A stretch of DNA of 64,000 bases from Latrodectus hesperus (GCA_037975125.1 JAJQOW010000014.1:1736001-1800000); one strand, 5' to 3'; positions 15,181 through 28,245 are shown, counted from the first letter of the stretch. The notes: generated by a model from the sequence alone, not told the origin. Made by a program: numbers and translations.

Positions 15181-18100
15181 TCAAACTTTAGGGAAAGAGA
15201 GGGAAAAAATGAAAACTTAGTGAGTGATCGAAAATTAATTTCGTTGTCCTGAAAGGATTCATTCATTTAAGTGTTTGATACTAATGAAACATTTTGAAGA
15301 AATAATTTCTGAAGAATGTAATAATTTGTCAAATATTTTTATTTTTATTTTATGTCTATCTACTCTCAAAAATTAACAATAGCAAAATATTTATAAAAAT
15401 TTTCTTTGCCTTCACAGCTCATAAGTACCGAATGTATTTTCTTCTTTTGTTGTGGATTCCCTGTATTCATTGCCCCTGTTTCGTGATTTGCATAGAATGC
15501 TGCAGAAGAATTATTTTCTTTTTCATCAATAAGCAAGCACTTTGGTATTATTTAAAATGCACTCTAGGATTTAAAGCTATTTAGATACAAAATTATGTAT
15601 CGCCTTTTGATGATATTATTATATTTACGAAACGTAATCTTAACTTGAATGAATGGTTGAAGAATGATCGAAATAGTATTACCTTCCAGCTAGTACCACC
15701 ACACACACAGAACTATTACCAAAAAGAAATCGAAATACGCGTTACTAAAATTTTATCTGTAACTTATATAGTTGACAAACATTTTTATAACAGAAAGGTA
15801 TTTAATTTTAATGTTTATAAATACATTAACTTTTAATGAGAGAAAGATTTTCATTCCTTCGAAATGGCAAGTACTTGGCAAGAATTTAAATTAAATTTTC
15901 TTTTCTTGAAATGAAATTTATGCTGCAAAAGTACTTGAAATGTTGGGAAAAGTTTTCCACTAATTTTTACCAAAAACAATAACATTTGATTAGTTAACAA
16001 ATTTCAAAGATGTTAGAAAAATCATCAAAAATGATCAATAATCTGATTGATCAATGAATAACAAATCGATCCAAGTAGAGTATCCGTCGTAAAAGAGACA
16101 TTATTGTTGAACTTTCTCTGTCACTGCGTTTCTGTCAAGCAGTTAAAAAGCATTAAATATGTTGCCACGATGAATTAGTTCCTAAAGCAATTACGTTTTC
16201 AAGCAGCCCGAGAGTGGCTTTTGCATTCCTTTCAAAATAAACCATGTCCGGTGTGATGAAGCTTTATTTTTAATATACATTGTGTGTCCGGCTATGAATT
16301 TCGATTCTTGATACAGAAATAACTCGGCAATCAAGTGAAAGAGGAAGCAAGCGCAAAAAATACAAGTTATTCGAAAACCAAGTTGTTTTCTTAGGCGAAG
16401 TAATTCCACGAAATATACTTGAAATGTGGGAAGAAAACTCGTAAGTTTGCCACTATGAATTTTTTTCCCATCAGTATGCAAGCACATGGATTTTTTACAC
16501 AGACGGGTTTTGCACCCTCTCACATTGCTGTCATTTTTTTCAAGCATTGCATTCTCCTAAAATGGAATATTTTCCCATTCTCTCGATAGACCATACATCC
16601 TCGTGGTCATCGTTCAAGTTGCCTTCATTGAATAAATAAAATACCCCAACAATTTTGAAGTTCCCAATTACAAATTTAAAGCATGTTTTAAACATTTGGG
16701 AAAAATGTTCGCAGAAATACATAGAAAATATTTCAGAATATTGTGAAAGAGATTAAATAAATTTCGATAAAAAAAATGTATACATTTTCTACAATCCATT
16801 ATTTTTTATCATTTTTTAAATCATAGTTGCATATGTAAATTTCCTAGATATGCAATGTAAGTGAGTATATTTATTAAATTTATAAAGTTATTATCAAATT
16901 CAATTATGTACTAAATAAAAGTATTATAGCAACTAAAAATGTGTTTCATTTTAAAATACTTAATAATTTCCCTTAACAACCCACAAATGTACAATTTACC
17001 TTGAATAAAAATTCATTTATATTCTTTTACTTGTATATTAAATAAAGTAACCATATACTTATTAAATATTATACTTTTTCTAATAATAACTTTGTCACTA
17101 CCTGTAGAAGTTTTATATTATTTTGTTTGATTTTATTATTTTATTTGATTTTTTACGTAAACAAATAAAAATAAAAGTTAGAGAGAAATAAAATATTACA
17201 AAAAAGATTAATAAATAAAACTTTGAAATTTTTATTTTTCACATTTGTTCATTCGTCACAGGAGGTTCGGAGATTCCAAATGATACCACTAGGCTTCCTG
17301 TCAACCCTTCAAATTGCTTTCAATTTTCGAGGAAACGCATCCTTCTCTTAAGATGTATTTATCTCATAAATTCATTTTGGCATTTTCAAATGAAATCTGA
17401 TCATTCCGCATGTGAAAAAGGAAGCTTTACCTTGCATGGAAAAACTATCAAACCGGGAAGAAACTAACTTCCAAAAATTTCAATACATACTCTAACGGAC
17501 AAAACCATATCCATCAAGGCTAACTTTGAATGTGATCCAGATATGGGGAAACATTACTATTTTCGAGAATTAAAATTCGAGAGAATTAATAAACAAAGCA
17601 TATTTCCCATCATACTGTGTCAAATGCCGTGTTTCTTTTTTTTAAAAAAAGTGTAATTTGATATAAAATGTTTAAGAATCCATACCATTTTTAGAATCCG
17701 TTATTGGGAAACGTTTCTGGATCACTCTTTCTGCTGAGCACTGCCAAGAGCCTCGTCATTTTGGGCAACTTTTAAAGGAAAAGAACACTGAGGCTTTCTT
17801 TCCACATCACACCAGTGAAGAGACATGGGCTGTTCTGCTCTGTTCTGTATACGATTCTGAGAGGTGACAAACCTGTAACATTTTTATTTATTTCTAAAGC
17901 TCAAAGAATTGGCTATGATGCTACCACTTGGAACAAGGGACAAAACGATGGCTTTCGTGTAGTAGATGCGAAATCGCAACCCTCAAAATTGGTTGTCTCT
18001 CGTTACTTGGAATGAGGTAGAACGCTGCAGTTTTGACTTGCTACTCTCAGAAATATTTCTTCACTTGGTGGACATTGTGATCCACCCTTTATCTTACATC

Positions 18101-19431
18101 TGTCCTGAGTGACACAACAAATCTTTGGCTCGGTTTATATGAAACTCATTTCTTTCTGGTCTTGAACTCTACGGCCCACAGTTTACTACAGTTTCAAACT
18201 CACAATTTAATGTACCTGAAAAAAGACGCATTTCTGTACCAACATTACTGCGACATTCAATAGAACTTTTCCAACGATATTTGATGTAAGTATGGATTGC
18301 TTTTGATCTTTAAGACATTTTTAGGATTATTATAAATGAAAGTAAACTGAGTATAATTTCGCTATGCTTTGACAAAATTTTTATACCTAACTCTATGCAC
18401 ACACTAATATAACTCCATGCACATAGTTTAAATTTATTTATTTCCACTAAGTAGAGAAAGAAGTTTAACTGACAATGAAGTGAGATGAATCCTAGGGCTT
18501 TTCTTTCTTGCTCCACTGCCAAATTTCATATCCGGAGCACTTCAACATTACCAGTCATATAATTTTTTGATCCTGATCAAGTAGTGGGTTTAACACCGGA
18601 GTTGGCACCTACATCTCTTAAGTTTCTCACCGGTAGCTGAACATTATACCTGATGGAAATTTGACATGTTCTTTCAGCATAGCGTTTTTTGGAGCGATCG
18701 AATGTTTTATCAGGCCAATTTATAATCCGACATGTATAATTAATCTCTTGTTGTCCATGTACAATGAATCAACAGTGAAGGAGGCATCTCTGCTCCGAAT
18801 GTTAACCATTTCTCCCTTGTATGCACACAACAAAGATTGAAACATAGTACGGGATGCATGCTTCATAGTTTGCAATTCTAGTGTGCTGTCGCTTTTGACA
18901 TACGAAAGCTTATTCTGATGAAACCAGAGGATTACCGAGATTTCGAAGCACTGCAAGAATTAGTGGTTGGGATGGTTGAGGGGGATCCTAAAGCATGAAT
19001 TGCTCAGTTGAAAACCAGGGAACAATCGCTTAACAATCGATTGGACTTGTGCACGTTCTTCTAGTTAAATATGAGCATTCTTTTAAAAGTCAAAAGAATA
19101 TTTAATTATAAGAAAAATCACAGTCAAATCAATTATTAAACGAAAACTGCGCGCCACCATAATGATAAGATCTAAAAACATTTCTCTGTAATGAAGCTGA
19201 AATTTATTAATTGAATTTGAGCTGTAAAATCTTCGTTACTTTCAAATTGTACTTATTTTATAAATAAACTACAAATTAATATAAAGTATTTATCATACGC
19301 TGTATAAGAAACACGTACAAAATAAAATTTATATCTTAAACAATTCTCTTTCATTTCATTGATGAAAAATGTGCCAAGTTTTCACTAATAATTTCCGTTT
19401 CAAAGCTACATTTTTTAAAAATAAATTTTTC
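15181..19431. other. About 4 kb of largely unassigned AT-rich DNA
   Basis: No gene was recognised. The 118-codon minus-strand frame at 16191-16547 and the others here show no known motif. Probable old SINE debris at 17690-18100 is listed separately. Confidence 0.5.
17690..18100. mobile_element. Ancient SINE debris (family A-like and H-like pieces)
   Basis: cctcgtcattttg followed by ccacatcacaccagtgaag resembles the middle of family A. Further on, cttggtggacattgtgatcc resembles the 3' part of families G and H. Divergence is high and the boundaries are not definable. Confidence 0.3.
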
Positions 19432-19441
19432 TTCATAGTAG

Positions 19442-19749
19442 ATTTTTTTCCAACGGCGGGCACTTGGGTGACGAACTCTATGCCACAACAAGGCCAGAAA
19501 CTGCTACTCATTTGTCGTTACCCAACGGGCAACTGTGAACCAAATCATGGAGGCAAGAAGCGTTGCCCGCGCCATACCACCACAAACTCGTTTATAGGGT
19601 GGGACAAATTCATACATTATCGTGGAAGAAAGGATAGAGAAACACAGAGAGAACAGAGAAAGAAAGTAACATCCATGCCCGTACCGGATTCGAACCCAGG
19701 ACCTACAGCTCAGGAGTCAGGAGCGCTAACCACTCAGCCATCGGTCGGC
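19442..19749 (-). mobile_element. SINE family C, full-length copy
   Basis: On the minus strand it starts GCCGACCGATGGCTGAGTGGTTAG (box A TGGCTGAGTGG), then has gggttcgaatccg-like box B and ggcatggatgttactttc. It ends in the 3' segment gtgcccgccgttgg followed by an A-rich run. The 10-bp duplication ttcatagtag is at 19432-19441 and 19753-19762. A 157-codon frame across it is a by-product of the SINE. Confidence 0.88.
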
Positions 19750-19762
19750 TTTTTCATAGTAG

Positions 19763-20904
19763 TAAAGAATTTTATTATTTTTCTAAAAAAAAAAATACTT
19801 CAATCTAGTTGGCCATCATTCCTTTTGTTTTGGACACACTAGCACAAGTATTTCCTTCTTGTTTAATATCTAGAGAAAATCCTTTTTCATTCTCATTATC
19901 TTCTCAACAATTTAATTATCCTATAGTTTTTAATTGCAAATTGCATCTGATTTTGCATTCAAAAGCTTCTGAAATGAAATTTCGGGCAGCCATGAGTTTC
20001 CTTGTCGAAGTTCATGGATGAGCAATTGACCTTCATTCAAGGCGTCAGTTGATTGCTCTTGCTTTTCTTCGTTACGTTGGTAAAAAAAAAAAAAGCAGTT
20101 TGTCAAATGAAGCTTGGTATCGTTTTCTTCTGCAGCATCATTCCAGCACAGATTGAAATGCGTGTTGCATCAATTTGATCAGGCAATTTCAAGCCATGAT
20201 CACTCCTTGCAGAAATACCTTACGTTATTTGCATTTGAAATCACTGATTATACTCTGATGCTGTAAGACGGGAGCTAGATAGGGAAAGAATTACCTAATC
20301 AGGTGTTCTGTGAGAAATCCCACGTGTGTGGACTATTTTAAGAAATCCCAGATTTTATCATCAACAACGTAATTAACTATCCACAATTTCAAGGACTTGT
20401 GATTGTCTTCTAATGAAAATGTTGACTCTAATTCAACCATAAAAAATGGAATAACGATAAAAATAAAAAAGGCATGAAAAGAAGTTTGCTAAGAAAAAAA
20501 AATTTCAAAATTTAATGGTAAATGAGAATTAAAATTATCTTCATTTACATCTATGGGATAATGTATCGGAACAGTTACTAGTTTGCAAAATCGTGAGTGT
20601 TCGCAGATGAGAGGTTCGTTTGAATGAGAAGTAAATGAGAGGACGTATTCACTGGAAATGATTGCGAAACAATTTACTCTCTCTTTCACTAAAATACTTT
20701 TTATCTGAAGCAGAGGATGTGTCCCGGCAGGGTTCTGCACATTGCAATCAGTGATTTCTGTTGGACGTTAGGCATGGCAGTTGTGATTGGAAATATGGCA
20801 TGCTAAAGACGTTGATGGTTCCACAAGCTTAGTCCACTGGTTGGAATGAAAATGAAGACATTCGATACTGCGTAGTGGACATCCTAACAGCTAAAGCCGT
20901 TGTA
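19763..20904. other. Unassigned DNA
   Basis: No repeat family or plausible exon was found. Small ORFs on both strands have no known motif. Confidence 0.5.
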
Positions 20905-21085
20905 AACTATTTTAATATCCATCGTGTAAATGGTGTTCCCTTTTTTAATGGATAGTGGGCCGTATTCATGCGTAGAAAACTCCGAAGCACCCACCCCGAT
21001 AAACACCTGGCCCTCGTTTAAAACAATGGCACTGTATGTTAAGGTGGTATCCCGAAATAAGTCCCGAACACGCGGTAGGTCACTA
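20905..21085 (-). mobile_element. SINE family H, diverged copy
   Basis: It shares ttttaatatcca, gtgggccgtattcatg, gaaaactc and aagcacccacc with the other H copies in the same order. The flanks show no clear duplication. Confidence 0.5.
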
Positions 21086-21515
21086 ACCTATCTGCTGTTT
21101 CACCTGAAGGACATATTTAAACAGTCTTAATTACATAAGCAGCGGTTCTTGCAATGTGAAGGAAAATTGGTTCACATCAAAACCGCAAGGAGGAAATGGC
21201 ACTAGTTTGGCAGTTAATCAGAAATGCCCCATCCGCGATTTCTAGGAAAAGTTCCTGTATTCAATTGAAAATATTATTATTTAAATTAAAAAAAAAATCG
21301 CTTAAAATTATTTATTTTTATTGCATTATTTTTTTAGCATATATAGTGAAATAAAGAAAGCGAGTTAGAGAGAAAAAGTGAAACTGAAAATTATATTTTT
21401 GCATTTAGTTAGTAATGCGATTTCATTTTCGAACTCGAAGGAAACCCAATTTTTAATGTTAAATTAGGATGCAATTTGGAATTAGATTAAGATAATATTT
21501 ATTTTAAAGGAAATT
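21086..21515. other. Unassigned AT-rich DNA
   Basis: Nothing was recognised apart from A/T-rich simple sequence. Confidence 0.5.
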
Positions 21516-21628
<113 letters not shown>

Positions 21629-23159
21629 GTATCTTAGAAAGAAGAATCTGATAGTCGATGCTGTTGAAGAGTTATCAATAATACTACATACGCGCTGCGC
21701 GTTTTAAATCAACTTAAACTTGGTTTAACTACACCATCTGGAAGCAGTGTTCTCAAAAAAAATTGAGAAAACTCAGTTTCATTTTTCAGATTGATTTCCG
21801 ATATTTTTTATTTTTTTATAGCTGAGTGTGTGCGCTTTCTTAAAACATTTGTAAGCCAAATTGAAGGTAATTAAAATTATCAGTATTCAAATAATAATTG
21901 AGAAATTATTTTTTTTATTACAAAAATGACTAGGTATTATAATCTCACGATGAATTAATTTATGAGGCTTTCTATTCAATGTTATTCGTTTTTATGCATC
22001 AGTTATTGTGGTTTTGATTTTTCATTTCATAAAAAAATTAAATTTCATTTCTTTCGTATTTTTATAAAATTTGAATGAAAATATTTATAATTTTTATTTA
22101 ACTTTTAAATTTTATCATTCGTTTTAATATCAAATTCAAAATTGGACAGCTTGGCTTTGAGTGGGTGACTGATTATTTCACTCTTCTTCTTAGTGTCACA
22201 CAACTAGCTCCTACTGGAGAAAAATTCCTCCGGCTAATAAGATGCATTATTAAGCGAAGAATTGTGCTGTGGACAATCGTTTTTGCTCAAACGAAGGTTT
22301 TAACAATGAACTTCATTAAAATTGGCAACACATCACGCATTCAGCTCCTTATTCTTAACGCCTGCCGATCTTATTTCAGCAGATGCTCGGTTTTAATAGG
22401 TAGTAGGAAACGGTGGAATAGTTCTAAAAATCAGAAGTTCTAAAATAGGAAAAACTAAACCTTAGAACTAACTTCTTACAAAATTTATTTTTGTTCATAA
22501 TTAATACACCGTAAGAAAAATTATATTTAGTATGTACTATACATGAAAAAACAGTGAAATAATATTCATGCTTATATAAAAAAAAAAAACGTTACTTTCA
22601 TTTTATTGGGGAAAAATCTATTAAAATAATCCCTAATATTTTTCTGCATCAAAAAGACATATTTAAAAACACTTATTTTCATTTTATTATGTAGGAAAGC
22701 ACATTCCTGTATTATTTTTTAAAAAATCCCTCTATCTTGTTAGCCATTCATCTGCTTGTTTCACAGACGGTCCTCCTTGTTTGATGTCCATCTTCATTCA
22801 TGTTCTCAATTACGTAATCATCTTACATGAAAATTATTTCTGAGTTCAAAATGTCCAGTAATGAAAATTCGAGTATCTTTGTCTAAGCTCGTGGCTGAGT
22901 GTGATTCGTCTTCACTCAAGTCTTCCGGTAAATTTCTTGGTTTAATTCATTAAGTTAATTAAGTTTGCATGTTAAGAAATACCAGAATGTCCTTTGTTCT
23001 ACTTAGAACTGACGAGTGCCTAAAGTGTCAACTTCACGATGTGATTCCAATTGACTCCTAGCAAAAGTACCTTAAAGCATGCTAGCTATTGATCGTTTAA
23101 GCGTATATCTTGTGAAAAAATAAATATCCTGATTTATGTACCAGGATATGGGAACGGAA
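21629..23159. other. Unassigned AT-rich DNA
   Basis: A 92-codon plus-strand frame at 22165-22443 has no recognisable motif. No repeat family was identified. Confidence 0.5.
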
Positions 23160-23455
23160 AAGCAATGGGGTGGCCGCAGTGATTTGGCTTGAGCGTCTTT
23201 AAAAGTAGCGAGTTCGAAACTCGTTTAAACTGAAGGTCCGTCCTTTTCGCTATAGGCGGTTACGGCTCGTTGAATAGGTCCTGGTAACAATGTCCACCAA
23301 GTAAAGTGATATCTCTGAGGTTGGCGGGTCAAACATAGGAATTTTTCTGTTTTGTCCATGTTTCTAAATGACGAAATGCGGCTGCTTCCACCTAACTGGT
23401 AGAGCAGAGCCATGGGTTTGGTACAGGTTGGTGCAACAGCAGCAGCAAACAACGA
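23160..23455 (+). mobile_element. SINE family G, diverged copy
   Basis: It aligns by eye with the minus-strand copy at 39493-39787. Matching points are ggtggcc (box A region), agcgagttcgaaactcg (box B), gaaggtccgtc, a ccaagtaaagtgatatctc segment, and an end in ggttggtgcaacagcagcagc. The tail is a CAACAGCAGCA variant of the CAACAA tail. No target duplication was fixed. Confidence 0.65.
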
Positions 23456-24548
23456 AGGTCCCCGAAGGTTTCTTACCTCCGACGTGCAGAAGATTCACAC
23501 AACAGCTTTTTGAGTAAACGTACATGTCTGTACAAATCTGTGGTAAAGGCATAATAGGACGAGAACAAATCTCTGATAAAGCAAATGCGACGACTCCTTG
23601 TCCTCAGTTGCGCCACCAGAACAGAGCATGTGCCGCTTTCTTTTACAATAAAATCTCATAAAACTTCTTCAATTACTTCGCAATAGCCTCTCATAGTTTT
23701 TGTTAACGTTTTATGCTGAATGGTGAAAATGTGGTTTGGGTCCCCTTCTTGGCGCATTTTCAAAGAGTCGCCAACTGGTGCGTTTTGGCGTGTTGTCTTG
23801 CGGATTTGAATGCTCCGAGAGACACAACGCAAAAACATCGTTTCTATGTCGACGAAACCGAAATCCGTGTTTTTAACGAATTTCACCGTTGGTATGGCAA
23901 CGAAAACGAAAACAATGGTTTTATTACGAATTCTATAACATAAAATACACTACAATATGGAGAAAAATTATTATATTTTTTAAAATTAATAAATAAAAAT
24001 ACGCAGAAACAAATAAATAACTCACGTACTACCTCCAGGGCAAATCCAACGGTAATAAAAAGTCGTGCATCAAATTTTAAATTCTACGGTAATTTCAAAA
24101 TCAAAATAATTAGCGACCAATAGGAATATTGAAACAAAAGAGTTGTTAATGAGCATATGCCACAAGGAGTGTGTTTAGGATAAAATAGCCAGGGTTACCA
24201 CGCTTGGCGCGTCTATCGCCCATTGGCAAGAAAAGGGTACACAAACCACAGATTAACCATGCTGAATATATTTTTAGTGGGTCTGATACAAAATTTGCTT
24301 AGTGGCTTACAAAATTTGGCAGTGATCTTTTGGAATAGTTCACACGATCAATTACAAGTTAGAACCCTTGATGACTTTTCATTTTTTAAAGTTTGTAAAT
24401 ATGAATGTTTTTATTCCTGTCTTTAACTTAAAACAATCAACCCATCAAAAGCAAAAAACATTATTTGATTTTTGCATACATTACGAAATAAAATTATGAG
24501 TGCATGGATAAAGTTCATTAATTTAAGTGAAATAATTAACGTAAGGAA
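23456..24548. other. Unassigned DNA
   Basis: Overlapping ORFs on both strands at 23656-23943 are open but show no known domain. No repeats were identified. Confidence 0.5.
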
Positions 24549-24560
24549 TTCTACATTTAT

Positions 24561-24782
24561 TTTATTTATTACATTACATATATTCAGACTTGTATGCTTG
24601 ATTCTTGAGATCCGCTTGTAAGTCTTCGTCGATATTAGGACAAATAGCACAATGACAGATGTACAACCACAGAAGAATAACGAAGAAAACACCCAGGGCC
24701 ACGATGGGAATCGAACCCACACTCCTACGCTCTCAAGCGATTAGCAGTGATGCCTTTGACCACTCAGCCACGGAGCGCCCTT
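24561..24782 (-). mobile_element. SINE family F, full-length copy with tRNA-Ser/Leu-like head
   Basis: The minus strand starts GGGCGCTCCGTGGCTGAGTGG (box A). A segment like a long variable arm follows, then gggttcgattccc (box B), and an AT-rich end with ttatttatta on the plus strand. The 12-bp duplication ttctacatttat is perfect at 24549-24560 and 24783-24794. Confidence 0.9.
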
Positions 24783-24794
24783 TTCTACATTTAT

Positions 24795-25350
24795 AAGTTT
24801 GATATTTTCCTATGACGTCATCGGATCCTCGCGGACAAAATTGCTTGCTTACTGTCTGCAGGGAAATTGAAAATAAACAAGAGTTACAATTCATCTTGTG
24901 AAATGTACACAATAATCCTTGATAAATTAGTATTCATCTTGTACATACTGAAACGAAGAGAAATTGAAATTAGAATTGCACATATTGTTGCGTCCTCTTA
25001 ACTGTATGATGCTGAATATCGAAAAACAATTAAACTTTGTCTATTTTCGGAACTTCAAATTTTCCGTTCGGCAATTCTAAGTGTTGTGGTTCAAAATAAA
25101 AGTTTAAGCTAAAAATTATTGTAATTAAGTTAGAAGTACAGCGATTGTAAAGCTTTAGTTTGAAGCTCTGTTTAGTAAAATTTGCGAATGTGAAGGACTT
25201 TGAGGTGTAATAATAATAATAACGCTACAATATAATGGGTTATTATTATTATAATATAATAATAACGCACGCGCGTAATAATATATATTCTGCTATAGTT
25301 TTTATAACTGAATCTGCAAGGATACTGAATTGAGATCCTATATATTTTTT
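24795..25350. other. Region upstream of the BEL/Pao gag, no LTR identified
   Basis: This would hold the 5' LTR and leader of the relic that starts at 25351. I found no matching sequence downstream of 28865. A TAATAA-rich patch with inverted TAATAATAA/TTATTATTA runs lies at 25209-25275. Confidence 0.45.
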
Positions 25351-25907
25351 ATGGCGTCCGTGACGTATAAAAACTATGGGACAGTAATGAAGAAAAGAAA
25401 AGTGTTAAGACAATCTATTACAGTATAAATAATGTTGAAATAGCTTTGGATAAAGAAGACAATTCATTAGATGAAACATGTTTTTTCCAAAAACAGTTAC
25501 TGGATAAATTCTCTCGCTTGTGGAGACAGTGCAAAAGATAATTTCTCAATCTCTATTTAAAAAATGCAAGCGAGGAGATACAATATGAAGAGGATTTTTT
25601 AAAAGCCGAAGAATACCAAGATATTTGCTGTAATATTTGTGTTAAGTCTTAGCGAAACTTGAAACAAAAATTAATAATAATTCAGCTGCATCAAAAGAAG
25701 ACTTTGGGATTGAGAGGATTGTCAGGTGAACAGAAAGATTACTTAGTCTTTAGGTCACAATTTTCTAAAATCCATAATGACGGCAATATTCCTGATGAAG
25801 GTAAATTTCAGTATTTACTAAGTGTAGTACCCGAATCGAAAGCAACTATTCTAGTAGAGAGTTATCCACCCATTCGGAAAAATTATTGCAAAGTTATTCT
25901 GCAACTG
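25351..25907 (+). pseudogene. BEL/Pao gag, N-terminal part (broken)
   Basis: The likely gag start is ATG 25351, followed by a Lys/Arg-rich leader and then stops and frame changes. From about 25660 one frame carries the DUF1759-like signature, with GLSGEQKDYLVFRSQFSKIH followed by a DEGKFQYL-type motif. The frame reads into the TIR element at 25916, where homology stops. Confidence 0.82.
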
Positions 25908-25915
25908 AAAGAAAG

Positions 25916-26167
25916 GGCACAGATGCCGTATAATCCAGGAAGCTAAATTACGAATTTTTTTTTTGGCGATAAAGAAATTTTGCCAAGATGACGTACTGTG
26001 ACGTGCGCGATGACATAAATACTAAGGTTGCCAAAATAGAATTTTCTGCATACTTCTTATAGGTCTCTATATCTATGACCACGTCTAATAAAAGCCAGGT
26101 TGCCAGATACATAAGATAATCCACCAAAATCAAAATTTGGCATTCTGGATTATACTGCATCTGTGCC
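25916..26167. mobile_element. 252-bp MITE-like TIR element inserted in gag
   Basis: The ends ggcacagatgccgtataatc (left) and their near-perfect inverse at 26145-26167 pair over 23 bp with one mismatch, and weaker similarity continues inward. The host sequence aaagaaag is duplicated at 25908-25915 and 26168-26175. Leaving the element and one duplicate out makes the gag frame continuous, which confirms the boundaries independently. No ORF belongs to the element. An 8-bp duplication fits hAT-like transposition (inference). Confidence 0.9.
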
Positions 26168-26799
26168 AAAGAAAGATTTGATCGTGAAGATCAACTTGTT
26201 CAAATTTGTGTTCGAGACCTTCTAAACAGGTGATGAAAAATGCGGCCAGTAAAGGAAAAGTTGATTTACCTGAACTGTATGATTTACTCGAAAGCAAGCT
26301 GACAGTGCTGGAGAGTTTGGGAAGAAATAGGAAAAATTCACAGATTTCTTGGAACCACTTGTAAAGTTCTGCTAGTCTGAACATGTATTGCGAGTTTGGG
26401 AAAGAAGCCGTTATATAGACGAATCATCCATTTGTAAGGAAACAGAAGCAAGCATTTGTTCACTGGAACGATTAATGGATTTCCTAAGAACGGAAGTGCA
26501 GAGTGTAGAAATGATTTTTCTCGCCAAATCGGGGATCGGAGCGCCGAAAGGAAAATATCAGATCGTGATATTGATGCACTTCTTTTAATAACAAATGCTG
26601 TTTTGGTTAATGCATGTAAGGGAGAGAGGCCTGTCAAAGTTGAGTGTATATTTTGTTTGAAAAAAAAATCATGTTAGTTCTGAACGTTTTTAGCCCGTAA
26701 AATGTCCTTAAATGATAGAAAGAATATTCTTATGAAAAAGTGAGCTTGTTTTTAAATGTTTTACAGAAAAGCATTCAGCCCGATTTTCCTGCAATAAAT
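26168..26799 (+). pseudogene. BEL/Pao gag, middle part with first knuckles (frameshifted)
   Basis: Gag homology resumes in the duplicated site and runs through a charged helical stretch to about 26590. Around 26640-26790 there are two Cys-His clusters (CX2CX4H type), the second followed by HSARF. Several frame changes and a stop break it. It is cut at 26799 by SINE C. Confidence 0.78.
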
Positions 26800-27108
26800 T
26801 TTTTTCCAAAGGCGGGCACTTGAGGGTTGTACCCTATGCCACAACAAGGCCAGAAACAGCTATTCATGTGTCGTTACTCAGCTGGGCAACTGTGAACCAA
26901 GTCACGGAGGCGAGTAGCGTTGCCCACGCCATACCACCACAAACCCGTTTATAGGGTGGGCCATATTCATGCAACATCACAGAAGAAAGGATAGAGAAAC
27001 ACAGAGAGAACAGAGAAAGAAAGTAACATCCATGCCCGAACCGGGATTCAAACCCGGGACCCACAGCTCAGGAGTCAGGAGCGCTAACCACTCAGCCCTC
27101 GTTCGGCA
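26800..27108 (-). mobile_element. SINE family C inserted between gag knuckles
   Basis: The structure is the same as the copy at 19442: GGCTGAGTGGTTAG box A, gggtttgaatccc box B and ggcatggatgttac. The 3' segment ends gtgcccgcctttgg and an A-run. The flanks caataaat (26792-26799) and caatgaaat (27109-27117) look like a 9-bp duplication with one base lost. The position inside gag coding sequence supports the boundaries. Confidence 0.88.
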
Positions 27109-27462
27109 CAATGAAATAATAAAGTGCAGTTTTTGTGGGGGTAAATTTCATCACATTTTGTTATGTCCTAAAACAGAGGCCAGAGTTATAGAAAATAAGG
27201 AGTCTGATAATACTCGTAATATTGCGATTATAAGTAATAGTGTTTCTAATCAGTCAGAAGAAACAAATGTATATTTGCAAACAGGCATACTCAAAATTTG
27301 TAATACGGATAAAGAGTTGGTTTTGCGCTGCCTTCTAGATAGCGGTAGTGAAAATTCATATAGTACTAGAAGGACAGTTGAAAAATTGCAGTTACAAAAC
27401 AAACCATGGTTCGCGGTTTGTTTGGGGAAAAGTGACAGCATCCAAGAGAAACATTCTCTCTA
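27109..27462 (+). pseudogene. BEL/Pao gag C-terminus and protease
   Basis: Right after SINE C comes a CX2CX4HX4C knuckle (CSFCGGKFHHILLC). An acidic linker follows, then LLDSGSENSY, the retropepsin active-site motif in its DSG form at about 27334-27363. The frame is open until the SINE D junction. The knuckle-then-DSG order is characteristic of BEL/Pao polyproteins. Confidence 0.86.
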
Positions 27463-27722
27463 AAAATTGAACTTTGTGGCACGACAGCCCATGTGGACCA
27501 AGGTCTACAGTGCCAATCTGTTTTCTGGACCGAGAGACCCTGAGGTGTGAAGCATATGTAGAGATTAGGTGGTCAGCTTAACGCGAAATCCCCTGTGTTT
27601 AGTTCCTAACCATGCTTGGTATTCAGTTCATCGATCCTTCGGATGAAAGGCTGAGTCCACATTGCACAGCCCAGGAATCGAACCTCGGACCTGTGCTTTG
27701 GTAGCGTAAGGCACCGGGTTTC
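27463..27722 (-). mobile_element. SINE family D inserted in BEL/Pao protease region
   Basis: The 12-bp duplication acattctctcta at 27451-27462 and 27723-27734 is perfect. On the minus strand it reads from ggtgccttacgctacc through the box B gaggttcgattcc to gggctgtcgtgcca and an A/T-rich tail. Box A is not clear at the extreme 5' end, so the copy may be slightly truncated. Confidence 0.9.
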
Positions 27723-28096
27723 ACATTCTCTCTATCAAATACAAATAAATAGCTTAAAAGATGATTTTTCTTGCGATATACAGGTTCTTTCCGCAAACAA
27801 AATATGTTCTATTTATCCTAAAATTAAAAATTAATAGTAGAACCGAAAGAAAAATTTATACAAGTGAATCATATTTGCTCATCTTATTGTCAGTGCTGTA
27901 GGGCTAATCTTAACGTGTAAGCATTGCACTTGAATGTGGTTTAATGGCGTTGAAACAAAGCTAGGATATATGTACTATAATGGGTAAAATTAAAGAATGG
28001 TTTATGGGAAATTATAGCAATATTTCTATGTCTATTATAAAAGAAAAACAATTATCGAAATCCACGGTTAGTATGTTGTCCACGCAATTGTCTACT
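27723..28096 (+). pseudogene. BEL/Pao pol linker (broken)
   Basis: Coding similarity resumes in the duplicated site and continues through the protease-to-RT spacer, including GKIKEW near 27980. Stops interrupt it around 27835-27920. It ends at SINE E. Confidence 0.7.
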
Positions 28097-28245
28097 CTTC
28101 GATTCAACTGTTCGTGGGTTCGAATCCCACCATTCGAATCCGGCAGGGATGTTTGTAGTGGTTTGGAATCCACTTTAAACCGTAGGTGCCTGTCTAATTA
28201 GCCCTCGTGTGCAAAAATGATGGTTGAGCGACAAACAAACCAAAC
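28097..28245 (+). mobile_element. SINE family E, 5'-truncated copy in pol
   Basis: Box A is missing. Box B (gggttcgaatccc), the aatccactttaaaccgta core and the gagcgacaaacaaaccaa tail are intact. The flanks caattgtctact (28085-28096) and caattatctact (28246-28257, overlapping the tail end) match at 11 of 12 positions. Confidence 0.86.

Noticed and set aside
19369..19842. 157-codon open frame
   Set aside because: It lies almost entirely on SINE C. Similar incidental frames occur on the C copies at 26864-27064 and 62587-62790, in either orientation.
24795..25350. 5' LTR of the BEL/Pao relic
   Set aside because: No matching sequence was found after 28865, and no confident primer-binding site was seen.
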